A stretch of 64,000 nucleotides of DNA from Marinicella algicola (GTDB lineage Bacteria > Pseudomonadota > Gammaproteobacteria > Xanthomonadales > Marinicellaceae): contig NZ_JAQOMR010000002.1 of assembly GCF_028401385.1 (NCBI RefSeq), forward strand, positions 1 to 64,000. The letters run 5' to 3'. Under the pieces are notes generated by a model, which was not told the DNA's origin, searched no databases, and saw only the letters and a list, made by a program, of their open reading frames with translations. Of this stretch, positions 9,345 to 18,860 are shown in pieces (within the stretch, counting starts at the first letter, position 1; every line of letters starts with the position of its first letter). A program made the position numbers and the translations under genes.

Positions 9345-10211
9345 GTGAGCGAGGCCGGATCTGGTCAGACCTTGTCGGCGCCGATGGCGCTGAATCTCAT
9401 CAAGGCAGGCTTTTCCCTCACCGTCTGGAACCGAAGCACAGGCAAGACAGCGGCGCTCGAAAAGGCGGGCGCGTCTGTCGCTGAAACGCCTGCTGCCGCA
9501 GTGGCCGGAGCCGATGTCGTGATCACCATGGTTTCCGATGGCCCGGCCGTTGCCGATCTTCTGTTCGCCCAGGGCGTGGCTGAACATATCCCGGATGGCG
9601 CAACCGTCATCGACATGAGTTCGATCAAGCCCGAAGAGGCGCGCGACCATGCCGCAATGCTGGCAAAACGCGGCGTCAGCCATATCGATGCGCCGGTCAG
9701 CGGCGGAACGCGCGGCGCCGCGGTGGGAAGTCTGGCGATCATGGCCGGTGGCAACGACGACGCTTTCGCGCGTATCGCCACGGTTTTTGAACCGATGGGA
9801 AACGCGATCCTGCTTGGCCCCCGGGCAGCGGACAACTGGCCAAACTCGCCAATCAGGCGATTGTTGCCATCACCATCGGTGCTGTGGCTGAGGCGACGCT
9901 TCTGGTCCGCGAGGGCGGTGTGGACCCGGCACGTTTCCGCGCCGTGCTCCAGGGCGGTTTCGCCGATTCCGTCATTTTGCAGCAGCACGGCGCCCGCATG
10001 CAATCGAGTGACTTCACGCCCGGCGGACGTTCTGCCTTCCAACTGAAGGATCTGGAAAATGTGCTGGCGGAATGCAATGCGATGGGGCTTTCCTGCCGCT
10101 GACGATGCTGCAGCGTGATCGCTTCGCCGATCTTGTGACCCGGCTTGGGGTGGAGATCTGGATCATTCGGCGCTGTTTCTCGAGCTGCTCGACCGCAACA
10201 ATCTGTCCTGA
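9345..10211 (+). CDS. 3-hydroxyisobutyrate/tartronate-semialdehyde-type dehydrogenase (three frameshifts, damaged 5' end)
   Basis: NAD(P)-dependent beta-hydroxyacid dehydrogenase of the HIBADH/GarR family, about 289 residues corrected. Visible motifs are APMALNLIKAGFSLTVWNRS, the substrate-binding HIDAPVSGGTRGAAVGSLAI and the catalytic-Lys region (restored as GQLAKLANQAIVAITIGAVA). The frame breaks in three homopolymers: 9818-9822, 10092-10093 and 10147-10150. One added base at each restores the family sequence through LFLELLDRNNLS. The N-terminal GxGxxG loop is abnormal (GSGQTLSA where GLGxMxAPM is usual) and the GTG start is uncertain. The IS6 copy ends only 50 bases upstream, so the promoter and first codons may have been replaced. 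Confidence 0.75.
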
Positions 10212-10290
10212 AATCGAGAGCCACCAGCACTCAAGCTGTGGCTCTTCTATTTAGAGCCGAATGATATCGATAACAAAAACGGAGACACTC

Positions 10291-11133
10291 ATGACGAAAG
10301 CTGAAATCCTGCAAATCGGTCCTTACCCCAGCTGGGATGATGAGCGACTGAACGCGCATTTCACCATGCATCGCCTGTTCGAAGCCGCCGACAAGCAGGC
10401 CTTTATCAAGGCGCATGCAGCCAGTATCCGTGGCATTGCCACCCGTGGTGAACTTGGTGCCGACCGGGCACTGATCGAAGCGCTTCCGGCGCTGGAAATC
10501 ATCAGCGTTTACGGCGTCGGCTATGATGCCGTCGATCTCGATGCGGCACGCGAACGCGGTATTCGTGTTACCAACACGCCGGATGTTCTGACCAAGGATG
10601 TGGCGGATCTCGGTGTTGCGATGATGATGTGCCAGTCACGCGGTATGGTCGGCGCCGAAGCCTGGGCCAGAAGCGGCCACTGGGCCTCGAAGGGTCTTTA
10701 TCCGCTGATGCACCGCGTTCACGGAAAGCGCGCCGGTATTCTCGGCCTTGGCCGCATCGGCTATGAGGTTGGCCGCCGCCTGACCGGTTTTGACATGGAA
10801 ATCTTCTACAGTGATGTTGCCGCAAAGGACTATGCGCCCGACTGGACCTTTGTCGAAAGCGCGACAAAACTCGCTGAGGGTTGTGATTTCCTGTTTGTCA
10901 CGCTGGCAGCGTCCGAGGCAACACGGCACATCGTCAACAAGCCCGTGATCGAAGCGCTCGGCCCTGAGGGAATGCTGATCAACATCTCACGCGCATCGAA
11001 TATTGATGAAGACGCGCTTCTTAATGCGCTTGAAGGCGGCAAGCTCGGTTCGGCGGCACTCTCGAGGCGCAGTTTGCCGGGCAGGAACTGCCAACCCCGG
11101 TACTTTAGCGAGGCCCCTCGGCAGGACAATTAG
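10291..11133 (+). pseudogene. D-2-hydroxyacid dehydrogenase, C-terminally truncated
   Basis: NAD-dependent D-isomer-specific 2-hydroxyacid dehydrogenase (hydroxypyruvate/glyoxylate reductase type). ATG at 10291 follows GGAG; the reading from 10261 has no such site. Residues 1-95 form the substrate domain with VYGVGYDAVDLDAARERGI, and the Rossmann motif GILGLGRIGYEVGRRL lies near residue 150. Homology runs to about residue 257 (ALEGGKLGSAAL), where DVFEGEP would normally follow. Instead 24 unrelated residues end at a stop, so the last 45-50 residues with the catalytic His are missing. IS6 remains begin about 150 bases on. This is a real truncation, not a homopolymer error. Confidence 0.8.
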
Positions 11134-11199
11134 CCGATCTGAGGAGACCGGCTTCTTAAATAGGCCCGGCCTCATTGTGTGGTGATGGTTTAGCCACCG

Positions 11200-11475
11200 G
11201 ACCTAACGAAATCCGCCATTGACGGGGTGGTCTGGTATCTGCGCTATCCGCTCAGCTATCGCGATTTGGAAGAGGGGTTCCACGAACGCTGCTTCGAGGT
11301 CGATTATAGTACGATCAACCGCCGGGTTCTCCCATATGCCCCGATGATCCGGAACGGCAATACGGTGGATTTTACGCTGCCAACCAAGCACGACCGTGAC
11401 ACAGCCCGTATTTGCAGACAGCATCAGGTCTTGAAGGGGTTCGACCTTCGTTGTGATATTCATCCGCGTAAAAGC
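11200..11475 (+). pseudogene. IS6-family transposase relic, internally deleted
   Basis: Reads VWYLRYPLSYRDLEEGFHER then VDYSTINRRVLPYAP, the N-terminal part of a second IS6 subgroup. It then jumps to GNTVDFTLPTKHDRDTAR, which belongs just after the first catalytic Asp in intact relatives. The intervening DET/first-Asp block and everything after the second block are gone, so it cannot be active. Its last 50 bases resemble 45016-45075. It flanks the truncated hydroxyacid dehydrogenase and probably marks the deletion end point. Confidence 0.7.
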
Positions 11476-11575
11476 CTAGCACCCGAACAAAAGCTTGGCG
11501 GTCAGGATGAGAAAATGGGGCCGATTTCAGATTGACAGATATCGGAGGACGTCATGCCAAAGCGGACATCTGCGC

Positions 11576-12492
11576 CTAGTGCGGGGAACGTCCGTTCCTC
11601 ACCCGATGGGTTCCGATTGCGCCAGGCGCATCGACGGGCAAGGGTAAGCAGGAACCAAAAGTCAGAAGTTCGCGGAGGAACTCCGGTTCGCTAAGAACGA
11701 CTTCGCCGGCGCCAAGGGTCCGGGCGTGAATCAGCGCGCGGGAGGTGAGGCGCTGCGCCCTCTCTACGGTCTGCGGCAGGGACAATCCGCGCGCGCGCCC
11801 CGCGACGATCAGCCCGGCGAACAGATCGCCCGTTCCCGGCAACGCGACCGGCAGATGCTCTACCGGATGACGGCTTGCAATGTCAGCGCCGAGAATGACG
11901 CTTTCTATTTTGCCAGCGGGTGTATCTTCGAGCGCGCAGCCCGTGGCGATAAGATGGGCGCCGGACGCGATGCGAAGAAAGGTTCTTGCTGTTTCGAGGT
12001 CCTTGAGGGTGGCGACACTCTGCCCGGTCAGCCAGCTTAGCTCGAACGGGTTCGGTGTGGCGATTTCGGCCATCGGCAGCAGGCGATCGCGCATGACGTC
12101 GGCAATGGCTTCCGGCACATAGAGACCTGGCCCGGCATCGCCCATCACAGGGTCACAGACATAGATAAGCTGCGGGTTGACGGCTTTGGCCTCGGCCACG
12201 AAATCCGCCACCATCATCGCCACATCAAGCGAGCCGATATAACCCGTCAGGATGAAGTCCGCGCGTTCCGGCAGGCCGCGTTCGCGCGCGCCCTGCAACA
12301 GGTCTGAGAAGAATTCCGGCGGAAGCGCCCGCCCGCGCAGTGTAGGATAGTCGGGCGTGTTGGAAAAGATCACGGTCGGGATCGCCGCCACCTCCAGCCC
12401 TGCCGCCTGCATCGGAAACAGGGCCGCGGAATTGCCGACATGGCCGAACACGACCTGGCTCTGGATCGAGATCACGAAGGGGGTGGGGTCAT
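11576..12492 (-). CDS. pdxY: Pyridoxal kinase PdxY (one frameshift at the start)
   Basis: ATP-dependent vitamin B6 salvage kinase of the ribokinase superfamily, about 305 residues. Motifs are VISIQSQVVFGHVGNSAALF, FILTGYIGSLDVAMMVADFV, VCDPVMGDAGPGLYV, ATPNPFELSWLTGQ and the anion hole LPGTGDLFAGLIVAG. The start is taken as the ATG that overlaps the MOSC-gene stop (ATGA at 12489-12492). One missing C in the adjacent C4/C5 runs (12478-12488) puts the body out of frame with that ATG. Last gene of a three-gene operon (GATase, MOSC, PdxY), divergent from a MocR/PdxR-type regulator, which makes control by pyridoxal phosphate status likely. Confidence 0.85.
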
Positions 12493-13168
12493 GCTTGGCC
12501 GTCCAGTCTGTTGCGCCAGTCTTCCACCCGGCCGCTTTCAAGCCGACGGACGGCGTATTTCCGCCAGCCATCGGCCAACACCTCCAAGGCTGCAATGCCT
12601 TTCAGTTCATCGAGATTCATGCGGTCGACATAAAACGCGTGCCATAGCCGATGCAAGGTCCAGTCCGATGTTATCCGCTCGACACGGTCGAGCCGGTCAC
12701 CCGTTGCCACGATGCCTGGTTCCAGCACTCGGTAATACCAACCGGTGCGGCCGGTCTTTTGCACGCGGCGGGCCATGTCCGGCACGTTGAAACGGCGATT
12801 GAGCTTCCAGCACGGTTGGCGCCCCTGCGAGACCTGCACCAGCGCCGTGCCCAGCCGGAAGATGTCGCCCACTGCAACAGTGGTTTCAGTGAATCCGGAT
12901 GCCGAGATGTTCTCGCCAAATCCGCCGGGTGCGCCAAGCGCCGGCGGGTCGCCGAGCTCTCCACGCCAGAGCGGGTAATGATCCAGCGGATAATGATGCA
13001 CCGCCTTCTCGACACCGCCATGAACGCGCCGGTCGGCCTGTTCGTCGCTCTCGAAGCCTTCGGGCCCGAGCCAAAGCGGTCTGCCTGCCGGCGTCTTCAC
13101 GATGCCGCTTTGTGCGTCGCTTCCCGGCAACGGCGTGGCGCGACCGGTCAAAGGGTAATTGCGGTCAT
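12489..13168 (-). CDS. MOSC-domain protein, YiiM-like (one frameshift at the start)
   Basis: MOSC-domain protein related to YiiM, about 226 residues. Enzymes of this class handle molybdenum cofactor or reduce N-hydroxylated bases; the substrate here is unknown. Key features are FESDEQADRRVHGGVEKAVH near residue 40, GFGENISASG near 78 and the MOSC cysteine region VSQGRQPCWKLNRRF near 107, with the C-terminal YiiM tail from about residue 150. ATG at 13168 overlaps the GATase stop. The run at 13150-13152 needs one more base to join MTAITLLTGRATPLPG; otherwise a stop follows six codons. Coupled translation with its neighbours is likely. Confidence 0.82.
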
Positions 13169-13863
13169 GCCGGCAAGTCCCGCAGCCATGCCTGCAGCAT
13201 GGATTGACCGGCGCGCTTCAGCGACCGGCCGTGCGTTTCGGCATCGTGGCGCAGACCGGCCGGGTCGATGCCGGCGTCGGCCAGTTCCACGCTATGGCCG
13301 ATGAGCCAGCGTTCGAAGGCGGGACGTTCGCCGGCTTCGGGGTGGAATTGCAGCCCCAGAATATTTGCTCCCATGGCAAAGGCCTGGGTGGTGCAGGCCG
13401 CCGTGCCGGCGAGGTTGTTCGCACCGTCAGGAATATCGAATGCTTCGCCATGCCAGTGGAGAACAGGAATATCGCTCAGATGGCTAAGTGGGCTGTTGCC
13501 GCCGGATGCCGTCAGCGTCAGGGCGGAGAAACCGATTTCCTTGAGAGGCATCGGGGCGACCCTGGCGCCAAGTGCTGCCGCCATAAGCTGGGCGCCAAGG
13601 CAGATGCCAAGTGTCGGACGACGGGCGGCAAGGCGCGGGGCCAGCCAGTCGCGCTCCGTCCGCATAGAGGGATAGGCATGGTCGTCGTTCACTCCGATGG
13701 GGCCACCGAGCACCACCACGAGATCGGCCGCGAGCGGATCCGGCAAGACATCGATACCAGCTTCGACGTGGATGAACCGATACCCTTCTTCCTCAAGCAC
13801 AGGAGCAAAGCTGCCAAGGTCCTCGAAGGCGAGATGGCGCAGGATCAGGGCTGTTTTTGACAT
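13165..13863 (-). CDS. Class I glutamine amidotransferase-like protein
   Basis: Stand-alone GATase of the GuaA/YfeJ kind, 232 residues. The nucleophile elbow LGICLGAQLMAAAL contains the catalytic Cys near residue 85. The His/Glu pair is in LGLQFHPEAGER near residue 175. ADLVVVLGGPIGVNDD is typical of proteins that release ammonia from glutamine or a gamma-glutamyl compound. No synthetase partner is fused or adjacent. It is the first gene of the operon with the MOSC protein and PdxY (ATGA overlap at 13165-13168). A role in B6 or amine metabolism is an inference from that context. Confidence 0.85.
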   Translation of the reverse strand: MSKTALILRHLAFEDLGSFAPVLEEEGYRFIHVEAGIDVLPDPLAADLVVVLGGPIGVNDDHAYPSMRTERDWLAPRLAARRPTLGICLGAQLMAAALGARVAPMPLKEIGFSALTLTASGGNSPLSHLSDIPVLHWHGEAFDIPDGANNLAGTAACTTQAFAMGANILGLQFHPEAGERPAFERWLIGHSVELADAGIDPAGLRHDAETHGRSLKRAGQSMLQAWLRDLPA

Positions 13864-13951
13864 GGGAGCCTCTTGCGTTTTGACATTTCTATCGTGAATA
13901 TCTGGCCTGTATAAAAGATCCAGTTTTGAAATTTTGAATAGGCCGGTTGTC

Positions 13952-15367
13952 ATGGCATCTGATCCGCTTGCGCTGGATATCGAGAAAGACGCGCCCGGAC
14001 CGTTGTTCCTGGCGATCGCCGGGGCGATTACGCGTGACATCATGCGCGGACGCCTGAAGCCCGGCACCCGCCTGCCGGGCACGCGCGCTTTGGCGGGCGA
14101 GCTGGATGTGCACCGCAATACGGTCGATGCGGCCTATCAGGAGCTCACGACACAGGGTTGGCTGCATGCCGAGCCTGCGCGCGGAACATTCGTTGCCGAG
14201 GATCTTCCTGACAACATGGTTGAGCCTGTCGCCGTCTCAACACCCTTCGAACCTGCGATGGTTCGCCCGCACCTGGCCTTCAGTGACGGCGCCCCCGACC
14301 CCAATCTGGTGCCGGACAAGGCGCTGGCGCGGGCCTTCCGCCGGGCATTGCTGTCGCCGGCTTTCCGGACCGGCACGGATTATGGCGATGCCCGCGGCAC
14401 ACCGGTTCTGCGTCACGCGCTTTCGTCCTACCTCACCTCAGACAGGGGCGTCGTTGCCGATCCGGCGCGGCTGTTGATTACACGGGGTAGCCAGATGGCG
14501 CTTTTTCTGGCGGCAAAGGCGGCGGTGAAACCCGGTCAGGCGATTGCGGTAGAAGAACCCGGCTACCCGCTTGCGTGGGAGGCCTTCCGTGCAGCAGGCG
14601 CCACCGTGCGGGGCATTCCCGTCGATGCGGGCGGGCTGTCGGTCACGGCCCTTGAGGAGGCGATCGCGACCGACTCGCGCATCGCGGCTATCTATGTCAC
14701 GCCCCATCACCAGTATCCGACGACGGTGACCATGGGCGCGGCACGGCGACTGCAGCTTTTAGAACTGGTTGAGCGCTATGGCATCACGTTAATCGAGGAC
14801 GATTACGACCACGAATATCGTTTCGAAGGGCGCCCGGTCCTGCCGCTCGCAACCCGAGCACCGGCAGACCTGCCGCTCATCTATGTGGGGTCGTTGTCCA
14901 AACTGCTCTCGCCCGGAATTCGTCTCGGCTATGCCACGGCCCCAGAGCCCCTGTTTACCCGTATGGCCACAGCCCGCGCAGCCATCGACCGGCAGGGCGA
15001 CGCACCGCTAGAAGCCGCCTTGGCAGACCTGATCCGCGACGGCGATCTCGGTCGCCATGCGCGCAAGGCGCGTCGCATCTATCGCGCCCGCCGTGATGTC
15101 CTGGCGTCGGCGCTGTCGGCGCATCTGGACGGGCGGATCGACTTCGACAGTCCCGCTGGCGGTCTGGCTCTGTGGCTACGCTCTAAGAATGTTTCGGCGG
15201 AAACATGGGCGGAGCGCGCCGAAGCGGCAGGGCTTGCGCTTCTGCCCGGAACACGCTTCACTCTGGAACGTCCAGCGCAGCAAGCCTTGCGCCTCGGCTA
15301 TGCGGCGCTGAATGAGGCCCAGATTGTCCGGGCGGTGGAGATCCTCGCCCAGAGCTGGCCCGGATGA
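13952..15367 (+). CDS. MocR/PdxR-type regulator (GntR helix-turn-helix plus aminotransferase domain)
   Basis: PLP-binding transcriptional regulator of the MocR subfamily, 471 residues. Residues 20-90 form the GntR winged helix (DIMRGRLKPGTRLPGTRALA, then GELDVHRNTVDAAYQEL). Residues 110-470 form a class I aminotransferase fold with the PLP lysine in YVGSLSKLLSPGIRLGYA and the DDYDHEYRF motif. ATG at 13952 was preferred to an in-frame TTG at 13934. It is divergent from the GATase-MOSC-pdxY operon, the typical place for a PdxR-like sensor of pyridoxal phosphate, though the target and effector are inferred. Direct TTTTGAA repeats at 13924-13938 overlap its own 5' region. Confidence 0.88.
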   Translation: MASDPLALDIEKDAPGPLFLAIAGAITRDIMRGRLKPGTRLPGTRALAGELDVHRNTVDAAYQELTTQGWLHAEPARGTFVAEDLPDNMVEPVAVSTPFEPAMVRPHLAFSDGAPDPNLVPDKALARAFRRALLSPAFRTGTDYGDARGTPVLRHALSSYLTSDRGVVADPARLLITRGSQMALFLAAKAAVKPGQAIAVEEPGYPLAWEAFRAAGATVRGIPVDAGGLSVTALEEAIATDSRIAAIYVTPHHQYPTTVTMGAARRLQLLELVERYGITLIEDDYDHEYRFEGRPVLPLATRAPADLPLIYVGSLSKLLSPGIRLGYATAPEPLFTRMATARAAIDRQGDAPLEAALADLIRDGDLGRHARKARRIYRARRDVLASALSAHLDGRIDFDSPAGGLALWLRSKNVSAETWAERAEAAGLALLPGTRFTLERPAQQALRLGYAALNEAQIVRAVEILAQSWPG

Positions 15368-15718
15368 CTGTCCGTTGCCAAGGATTTGAGCAGAAGTGTG
15401 ATGTGATCTAGCGGAGGCTCTAGCCCTTCAGAGGTAACACTCCAGTGATGTCAGGTTAACTGTAGCTGATAGCACGCGCTATGAATGCGTCGGCATGCCC
15501 CTTCTCGTCAGAACCCTTTAAAATAACGGCGACATCACTTTGTTTTGGCGAAGCCAGACGGGGCATTTGTCCGTGAACTTCATCAACGGCCGTCACAGCC
15601 AGGCTGCAAATGCGCCACCTGCCCGACCCTCAGCCAAAGCAAATGACGCATCATTCAGGCTTGTCGAACCAAGCCTGAAACACAGCCTGAGCCAAATCAA
15701 CGGATATCGCCCCTGAGG
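15368..15718. other. Non-coding stretch between the MocR gene and the transketolase gene
   Basis: About 350 bases with no convincing gene on either strand. It joins the 3' ends of convergent genes. The only structure seen is the long hairpin at 15654-15679. Confidence 0.5.
15654..15679 (-). terminator. Hairpin downstream of the transketolase B subunit
   Basis: Perfect 10-bp inverted repeat TTCAGGCTTG / CAAGCCTGAA with a 6-base loop, 40 bases past the stop of the transketolase C-terminal subunit. There is no clear T-run, so termination efficiency is uncertain; an operator role is less likely at this convergent position. Confidence 0.45.
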
Positions 15719-16722
15719 CTAAAGCGCCTCTGCCTTGACCAGCGAATGGACATCCTCGACGCGGGCCGAATCCAGATCGTTTTCATCAATGCCGAAGCTC
15801 TCGCCAACAAGGTCTTCGACGCCGCGCACCAAGGCCAGTGCATCAAGCCCGTAATAGCGCATCAGATAGCTGCGCGAGCCGCCATGCGCATACGTGTCCT
15901 TGAGGCCGAGGCGGATCAGGCGTTTGCCGACACCGGCATCTGCCATCGTCTCTGCGACGAGCGAGCCAATGCCGCCCTCGGTGACGTGGTTTTCCAGCGT
16001 GATCACGCCATGGCGAACCGAGCCGACATGATCGAGCAGCGCCTTTGCGTCAAAGGGCTTGATCGTATGGAGATGCAGATGCCGGATCGAAAGGCCCGCA
16101 TTCTTCAACGCCGAGCGCGCGCGCATCGCCTCTTCCGTGGTAATGCCGGCGGTAACGACCAGAACATCGTCACCGGCACTCAGCTCCCGCATCTCGCCAA
16201 CCTTGATGGGCGTGTCGAACAGACGTGGCACCGAGCCCCGCAGCACGCGGCACCAGACCGGACCGTCAATACTGTCAGCGGCCTCGCAGATGCTCTCCAC
16301 CTCGGTCGCATCGCCGGTTTCGAGAATCGTCATGTTGGGGATCGACCGCATGACAGAGATATCTTCGATCGACTGGTGGGTCATACCGCCGGGCGTGGTG
16401 ACACCGGGCAGAAAGCCCATCAGCCGCACCTTGCGGCGCGGATAGGCGACAGAGGCCATCAACTGGTCATAGGGCCTGCGATACATGAAGACGCCGAACG
16501 TATGGATGAAGGGACGGAACCCGGCCAACCCCAGCCCCCGGCAAAACTCATCATGTTCTGCTCGGCCATGCCGAGCGAGAGGAACTGATCGGGATACCGG
16601 TCGCGAAACCCATCGATCTCGCAGGACGAGGTCAAATCCGCCGAAAGGCAAAGAATATCGGGGTTTCCCGCCGCAAATTTCTCAAACGCCGCAGCATAGG
16701 GGCGTGATACCATTTCTACCAT
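15719..16722 (-). CDS. Transketolase, C-terminal subunit (one frameshift)
   Basis: Second half of a two-gene transketolase (pyrimidine-binding and C-terminal domains), about 334 residues. The catalytic Glu lies in SLGMAEQNMMSFAGGLG near residue 53. GVTTPGGMTHQSIEDISVMR and ITLENHVTEGGIGSLVAETM follow. The C5 run at 16535-16539 needs one more base to join FAGGLGLAGFRPFIHTFG. ATG at 16722 follows GGAG. It forms an operon with the N-terminal subunit just upstream. Split transketolases in sugar gene clusters act on unusual ketose phosphates (for example apulose-4-phosphate), which fits the kinase and dehydrogenases in this island, but the substrate is not determined. Confidence 0.87.
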
Positions 16723-16734
16723 TTTCCCGTCTCC

Positions 16735-17660
16735 TCAGTGGGCGTAGTCGATCGGTTCGATGCCGAGATCGCCGGCAATCGACACATTCATGCGTTGACG
16801 CTCATCCTCGGATTTGAAGCGTACATAGTGAAGCCGCGGGAAACGCTCTTCCAGGATCGGCATGGCGTTGAAGGGATTTGTCCGTGCCAGGATAATCAAG
16901 GGTTTACCTTCATGCGGCACCTTGACCGCTTCACGCATGCCATCAATGTCGTGCCCGTCGATCTCGACGCAAACGGCGCCGAAATCGTTGAACTTGGTCT
17001 TGATGTCGCCGACCTCCATCACCGAATTCATCGCGCCGTCGCATTGCTGGTCGTTGACGTCCATGATCGCGTAGAGATTGTCGATGCCATGATAGGCCGC
17101 GGCCTGAACCGCCTCCCAGGTTTGCCCCTCCTGCACCTCGCCGTCGGACATGAAGACCCAGGTGCGGCCGGTGTCGCCCGCCTGCGGCGGCCATAGGCCA
17201 GCCCTGCCGCCGTCGAAAGGCCGATGCCAAGCGTGCCGTTATGCACCTCCATGCCCGGTGAATGCTCCGCGCCGATCATCTCGACCGAAGACCCGTCCTT
17301 GTTGAACATGGAAAGGCCTTCCGGCGCCATACGGCCTACCTCGATCAGCGTCGCATAGGCCACCAGAGCATAGTGGGCGGGCGCTATGAACAGCCGGTCG
17401 AATTCTGGCTTGGCCGGACCGTTGTAACCCGCGCCGGTGTGATAGTCGGGGTTTTGCGCCGAGGGGACGCCCTCAAAGGGTTTCGGCACCATTGGCAGTG
17501 TCGGCGCGCCGAGATTGAGCTCCTCGTTATAGAGCCACGCAAGCTGCTCACCAGCCGAGCAGGCCTGACTGAGATAGCCTCCGTTATTGCGGATCGAATG
17601 CTCGAAAACGCGGCGACGAATGCCGAGAGCAACCTCTTCGGTGGATTTGGAATTTCTCAC
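16735..17660 (-). CDS. Transketolase, N-terminal subunit (one frameshift)
   Basis: Thiamine-diphosphate-binding half of a split transketolase, about 308 residues. A GTG start at 17660 has GGAGGAG upstream. The substrate-phosphate and TPP features include IGAEHSPGMEVHNGTLGIGL near residue 130 and the Mg/TPP motif FMSDGEVQEG through DVNDQQCDG near residues 165-200. The run at 17177-17179 lacks one base; adding it gives YGRRRRGDTGRTWVFMSDGE. Twelve bases separate it from the C-terminal subunit. The 33-bp inverted repeat at 17679-17711 is only 18 bases before its start, which suggests direct repression. Confidence 0.87.
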
Positions 17661-17678
17661 TGAGCTCCTCCTTCAAAC

Positions 17679-17711
17679 TTTACAAAAGTCATTAATTCAG
17701 TCATTTGTAAA
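17679..17711. promoter_or_regulatory. Candidate SorC-type operator, site A
   Basis: TTTACAAA and TTTGTAAA, a perfect 8-bp inverted repeat separated by 17 bases, in the divergent region between the transketolase and zinc-dehydrogenase genes. The same left arm, with 14 identical bases (CTTTACAAAAGTCA), and the same 33-bp spacing occur at 25747-25779 in the other divergent promoter of this island. The nearest regulator is the SorC-type gene at 29038. Confidence 0.7.
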
Positions 17712-17798
17712 AATCAAGCGATTTGTGTCTGGAGCCACTGTCTCTATATTCGCCGCACCGCGGCCGGTGAGGCGCCGCTCGCAAAAAGGGAGGAACGA

Positions 17799-18853
17799 AT
17801 GGGCACGATGAGGGCGATAAAATGCCTGGGCTTCGGGCATCAGCACCGTCTGGAAACGGATATTGCAATTCCAAAGCCGCGCGCCGGGGAGGTCCTTGTG
17901 CAGGTTGATGCAAGCGGCATCTGCGCTGCCGATCGCGCGATGTGGGACGGCACGGCCCCCTGGGCGCTGCCCTTCCCTTTCACGCCGGGCCATGAATTCA
18001 CCGGCACGGTCGTGGGGCTTGGCGAAGGTGCCGGCGCGCGCCACGGCATAAAGGTCGGTGACCGGGCGGTGGCCGAACTCAACATCACCTATGGCAACGA
18101 TTTCTTCCGGCAACGCGGCCTCTATCACCTTTCGGACACGATGGACGTGCTCGGCGCGACGCTTGATGGCGGCTGGGCGGAATACATGATCTATCCGGCA
18201 GACGCGGTGGTCCACAAGGTGCCGGACAATCTCTCCAACGATGCCGCCTGTTTCACCGAACCGCTGGCCAATGCCATCCATGGCGTCGAGCGTGCCGATA
18301 TCACGTTTGAAGACGTCGTCATTGTCTCGGGCGCAGGCCCCATCGGCATGGGCATGCTGCAGGCCGCCCGGCTGAAAACGCCGCGCAAGCTCATTCTCGT
18401 CAACCCCGGCGCGGCCAAACGGACACTTGGATTGCAACGCGGGGCCGACATGGCCTTTCACCCGGACGACCCGCGCTGAAAACGGCGCTTTTGGACCTTA
18501 CTGGCGGGCGCGGCGCCGATGTCTATCTGGAGGCATCGGGACAGACACAGGCCTTCACGCTCGGCCTGGAGCTTTTGCGCAAGGCCGGCCGGCTCGTCGT
18601 CTTTGGCGTTTACAAGCAGCCGGTCGCCGTCGATCTCAACATTTTCGGTGAGTTCAAGGAGCTCGATATCCGCGGCGGGCATCTGGCGCCGTTTACCTAC
18701 CGAACGGCGCTGGACTTGATGAGCCGCGGTCTTGTAGATGGGGATGCCTGCGTCACCCACCGCTATCCGCTGGAAGCTTTTAAGGACGCGCTCGAACGAC
18801 GTCCAGACCCGGACGAAGTGCAGATCAAGATCATTCTCGACCCGCATATGTGA
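17799..18853 (+). CDS. Zinc-type alcohol/polyol dehydrogenase (one frameshift)
   Basis: Medium-chain dehydrogenase of about 351 residues, resembling erythritol/threitol-type polyol dehydrogenases. GGGAGG precedes the ATG. The catalytic-zinc region is ASGICAADRAMWDG and FTPGHEFTGT. The Rossmann motif SGAGPIGMGMLQAARL lies near residue 175. The C-terminal part LTGGRGADVYLEASGQTQAF and FGEFKELDIRGGHLAPFTYR is what recalls EltD-like enzymes. The cysteines of the structural zinc lobe are absent (ELNITYGNDFFRQRGLYHLS in that place). The frame breaks at 18470-18472; one more C gives HPDDPALKTALLDLTGG. First gene of an operon with the BisC-like molybdoenzyme. Confidence 0.85.
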
Positions 18854-18860
18854 GGATAAA

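Noticed and set aside
17028..17660. Programmed frameshifting as the explanation for the split frames
   Set aside because: The breaks occur in dozens of unrelated housekeeping-type genes, at ordinary homopolymers, without slippery heptamers or downstream pseudoknots; assembly error is simpler.
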